Shown here one piece after another: positions 4,812-6,593 of a stretch of 6,593 bases of DNA. How positions within the stretch are numbered: the first letter of the stretch is position 1; every line of letters begins with the position of its first letter. Below the pieces are notes generated by a model that searched no databases, was not told where the DNA came from, and was given only the letters and a program-made list of their open reading frames with translations. A program made the translations under genes and the position numbers. This DNA is from Chloroflexota bacterium (GTDB taxonomy: Bacteria > Chloroflexota > Dehalococcoidia > SAR202 > GCA-002694895), in the NCBI GenBank assembly GCA_002715665.1, contig PAZO01000014.1, positions 1 through 6,593 of the forward strand, read 5' to 3'.

Positions 4812-6593
4812 ATGAAAGCAAAAATGAAAAATGATGTATTAAATAATATAAAATGGAGAAATATTGGCCCACCTCGAGGAGGAAGAGTTGTTGCGGTAGC
4901 AGGTCATCCAACTAATATTAATGAATATTATTTTGGAGCTTGTGCTGGAGGTGTATGGAAAACAGATGATGCTGGAACAACATGGAAAAATATAACTGAC
5001 GGTTTTTTAAACACATCTTCTATTGGCGCATTAGCAATAGCAGACTCAGATCCTAATGTAATATATGCAGGAACAGGGGAGTCGCAAATACGTGGTAACG
5101 TTTCACCTGGAGACGGAGTATATAAATCAACTGATGCAGGAAGGACATGGAAACATGTAGGTTTATCTGAAACAATGCATATATCAAGAATAAGAATAGA
5201 TCCAACTGATCCTGATACAGTATATGTAGGAGCCTTGGGCCATGCATTTGGTTCAAACAAAGAAAGAGGAGTGTATAAATCGACAGACGGCGGAGAAACA
5301 TGGGAAAATGTTTTATTTGTAAGTGATAAAGCCGGTGTTGCAGATTTGGCAATAGATACTGGCAATCCTAAAATTTTAATTGCTGCTATATGGCAAGCTA
5401 AAAGAACTTTCTGGAATTTAGAAAGCGGAGGTCCTGATTCAGGTATTTATATTTCTTTTGATGCTGGTGAAAATTGGGAAAATATAACTACCAAACCTGG
5501 GTTACCAGGTGGGTTGAAAGGCAGAATGGGAGTCACTATATCTCCTGCTAAAGAAGGAAGAATGTGGGCTACAATTGAATCAGAGATCGACACAGGAGTT
5601 TATAGAACAGAAGATTACGGAGAAAATTGGGAATTAGTATCAGATAACCAGGATTTACAAGGCAGACCTTGGTATTACCAGCACATCATATCTGATCCAT
5701 CCGACGAAAATACTGTATGGATAATGAATTATAGTTGCTACAAATCTACTGACGGTGGTAAAAATTTCGATTTAGTAACTACACCACACGGTGACAACCA
5801 TGATATATGGATAGATCCAAATGATAGTAATAGATTAATTCAAGGTAATGACGGTGGCGCTAATGTCTCTTTGAATGGAGGAGACACTTGGTCTACTATA
5901 TATAACCAAAAAACAGCTCAATTTTATCATGTACATACTGACAACCAATTTCCTTATAGAGTTTATGGTACACAACAAGACAACTCTGCAATCAGTGTGC
6001 CCTACAGAACAGAAAAAGGTGCAATTACGTGGTCTGATGCCTATGTTACAGGTACATCAGAAAGTGGTTATATTGTTACAGATCCCAAAAATCCAAACAT
6101 TGTATATTCTGGTGCAATAGGTAGTTCACCAGGAGGTGGAGGTAACCTTTTAAGATATGATCATGAAACAGGGCAGGTAAGAATAGTCACAGTTTGGCCT
6201 GTAATGAATACAGGGAAAGGCGCAGATCAAATGAAGTATAGGTTCCAATGGACTTTCCCTATACAATTTTCTCCTCATGATGATAAAACCTTATATGTTG
6301 CTGGAAACAAGGTTTTCAAATCAACTAATGAAGGACAATCTTGGACAGAAATTAGTGGAGATTTAACAACAGATGATAAATCCAAACAAGAAGTATCAGG
6401 AGGTCCGATTACAAAAGATACATCAGCTGCTGAAACCTATTGCACAATATACTCTTTCATCGAATCTCCGTATGTAAAAGGCTTAATGTGGGCTGGAAGT
6501 GATGATGGCAAGATCCACATTTCAACTGACGGAGCAGAATCTAACGAAAAAAGTTGGACAGAAGTAACTCCTAAAGATTTCCCAAAATGGGCT
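4812..6593 (+). CDS. Asp-box (BNR/VPS10/GH74-like) beta-propeller protein, 3' end missing
   Basis: The frame is open from the ATG at 4812 to the last base: 594 codons without a stop, so the C-terminus lies outside the window. Residues 14-30 (KWRNIGPPRGGRVVAVA) match the opening strand typical of the bacterial sortilin/VPS10-like, often misnamed 'glycosyl hydrolase', propeller proteins. The body alternates Asp-box hairpins (for example KTDDAGTTW 50-58, KSTDAGRTW 105-113, KSTDGGETW 156-164) with strands of the type IDPTDPDTVYVG (129-140) and TDPKNPNIVYSG (423-434). This is the pattern of successive propeller blades. Relatives reach about 1000 residues, so several hundred may be missing. They are usually exported, yet the start MKAKMKNDVLNNIKWRN has no hydrophobic signal segment. 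Only three cysteines (44, 309, 544) are seen, and no VPS10 cysteine-rich module. The function is unknown: peptide or glycan binding or hydrolysis are possibilities, and I see no assignable catalytic site. A Shine-Dalgarno site and a 20-base gap tie it to the GGT gene. Confidence 0.85.
   Translation, partial: MKAKMKNDVLNNIKWRNIGPPRGGRVVAVAGHPTNINEYYFGACAGGVWKTDDAGTTWKNITDGFLNTSSIGALAIADSDPNVIYAGTGESQIRGNVSPGDGVYKSTDAGRTWKHVGLSETMHISRIRIDPTDPDTVYVGALGHAFGSNKERGVYKSTDGGETWENVLFVSDKAGVADLAIDTGNPKILIAAIWQAKRTFWNLESGGPDSGIYISFDAGENWENITTKPGLPGGLKGRMGVTISPAKEGRMWATIESEIDTGVYRTEDYGENWELVSDNQDLQGRPWYYQHIISDPSDENTVWIMNYSCYKSTDGGKNFDLVTTPHGDNHDIWIDPNDSNRLIQGNDGGANVSLNGGDTWSTIYNQKTAQFYHVHTDNQFPYRVYGTQQDNSAISVPYRTEKGAITWSDAYVTGTSESGYIVTDPKNPNIVYSGAIGSSPGGGGNLLRYDHETGQVRIVTVWPVMNTGKGADQMKYRFQWTFPIQFSPHDDKTLYVAGNKVFKSTNEGQSWTEISGDLTTDDKSKQEVSGGPITKDTSAAETYCTIYSFIESPYVKGLMWAGSDDGKIHISTDGAESNEKSWTEVTPKDFPKWA
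4959..6344 (+). repeat. Array of Asp-box repeats coded within the propeller gene
   Basis: Eight copies of the protein motif (S/T)-x-D-x-G-x-x-W occur at residues 50-58, 105-113, 156-164, 214-222, 265-273, 311-319, 352-360 and 503-511. The first seven are spaced 41 to 58 residues apart, one per expected blade; the eighth follows after 151 residues. Copy 6 ends in Phe instead of Trp, copy 7 has Asn for the Asp (VSLNGGDTW), and copy 8 also has Asn (KSTNEGQSW). A ninth, interrupted copy may lie at 570-582. DNA identity between copies is only partial, so these are old structural repeats, not recent tandem duplications. Confidence 0.85.

Noticed and set aside
4798..4815. Upstream ATG that could be a start or leader peptide
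   Set aside because: It encodes only five codons before TGA, sits ahead of the Shine-Dalgarno site, and has no attenuator-like structure with it.
4959..5303. Possible tandem DNA repeat or CRISPR-like array
   Set aside because: The similar units are codons for Asp-box motifs with only partial DNA identity and irregular spacing; they are part of the coding sequence.
5053..5352. Second minus-strand open frame of 99 codons
   Set aside because: Another antisense shadow of the same repeats, with no family resemblance and no ribosome site that I can see.
4928..5365. Long open frame of 145 codons on the minus strand
   Set aside because: It lies antisense to the Asp-box propeller gene, whose own frame is strongly supported by repeated motifs. 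Its protein is low-complexity and repeats with the Asp-box period (HVSPPSVDLYTP, HVLPASVDLYTP, HVVPASSVFHTP), exactly what reverse reading of the repeats gives.
5875..6120. Plus-strand open frame of 81 codons
   Set aside because: It is an alternative frame inside the propeller gene, whose main frame is continuous and carries recognisable blade motifs across this region.

Overview
The window is an AT-rich stretch (roughly one-third G+C by eye) of bacterial DNA, densely coded on the + strand. It holds three complete genes, a 3' gene fragment at the left edge and a large open gene that runs off the right edge. The standard genetic code, Shine-Dalgarno sites of the AGGAG type and near-zero intergenic spacing fit a small-genome, free-living bacterium. 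The repertoire (a transketolase-like 2-oxoacid dehydrogenase E1, a cytosolic YwrD-like gamma-glutamyltransferase and a long Asp-box beta-propeller protein) suggests to me an uncultivated, AT-rich, possibly marine lineage such as SAR202-type Chloroflexota. That placement is inference only; no rRNA or other phylogenetic marker is present.

Layout: 1-189 is the C-terminal 62 codons of an unrecognised protein. 190-248 is the only real gap on the left; it carries an AT-only-type hairpin and an extended -10-like element, so it is the best candidate for a promoter. 249-2549 encodes an AceE/transketolase-like thiamine diphosphate (ThDP) enzyme. One base later, 2551-3180 encodes a divergent pyroglutamyl-peptidase I with its Glu-Cys-His triad intact. 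3190-4791 encodes a gamma-glutamyltransferase-family Ntn hydrolase with a recognisable self-processing threonine. 4812-6593 is the first 594 codons of a BNR/VPS10/GH74-like Asp-box beta-propeller protein with no stop in the window.

The four genes from 249 onward have gaps of 1, 9 and 20 bases, and the last three have a Shine-Dalgarno site just upstream, so they probably form one operon. Two neighbours act on glutamate-derived amide bonds: Pcp removes N-terminal 5-oxoproline from peptides, and GGT-family enzymes cut or transfer gamma-glutamyl groups. The E1-like enzyme would decarboxylate a 2-oxo acid. A peptide or glutathione-type amino-acid scavenging cassette feeding central metabolism is a reasonable but unproven reading. 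I see no CRISPR array, tRNA, rRNA, insertion sequence or phage signature, and no clear evidence of a wholly new system. The most interesting points are the Pcp-GGT pairing, the missing signal peptides, and the E1-like enzyme without adjacent E2/E3.
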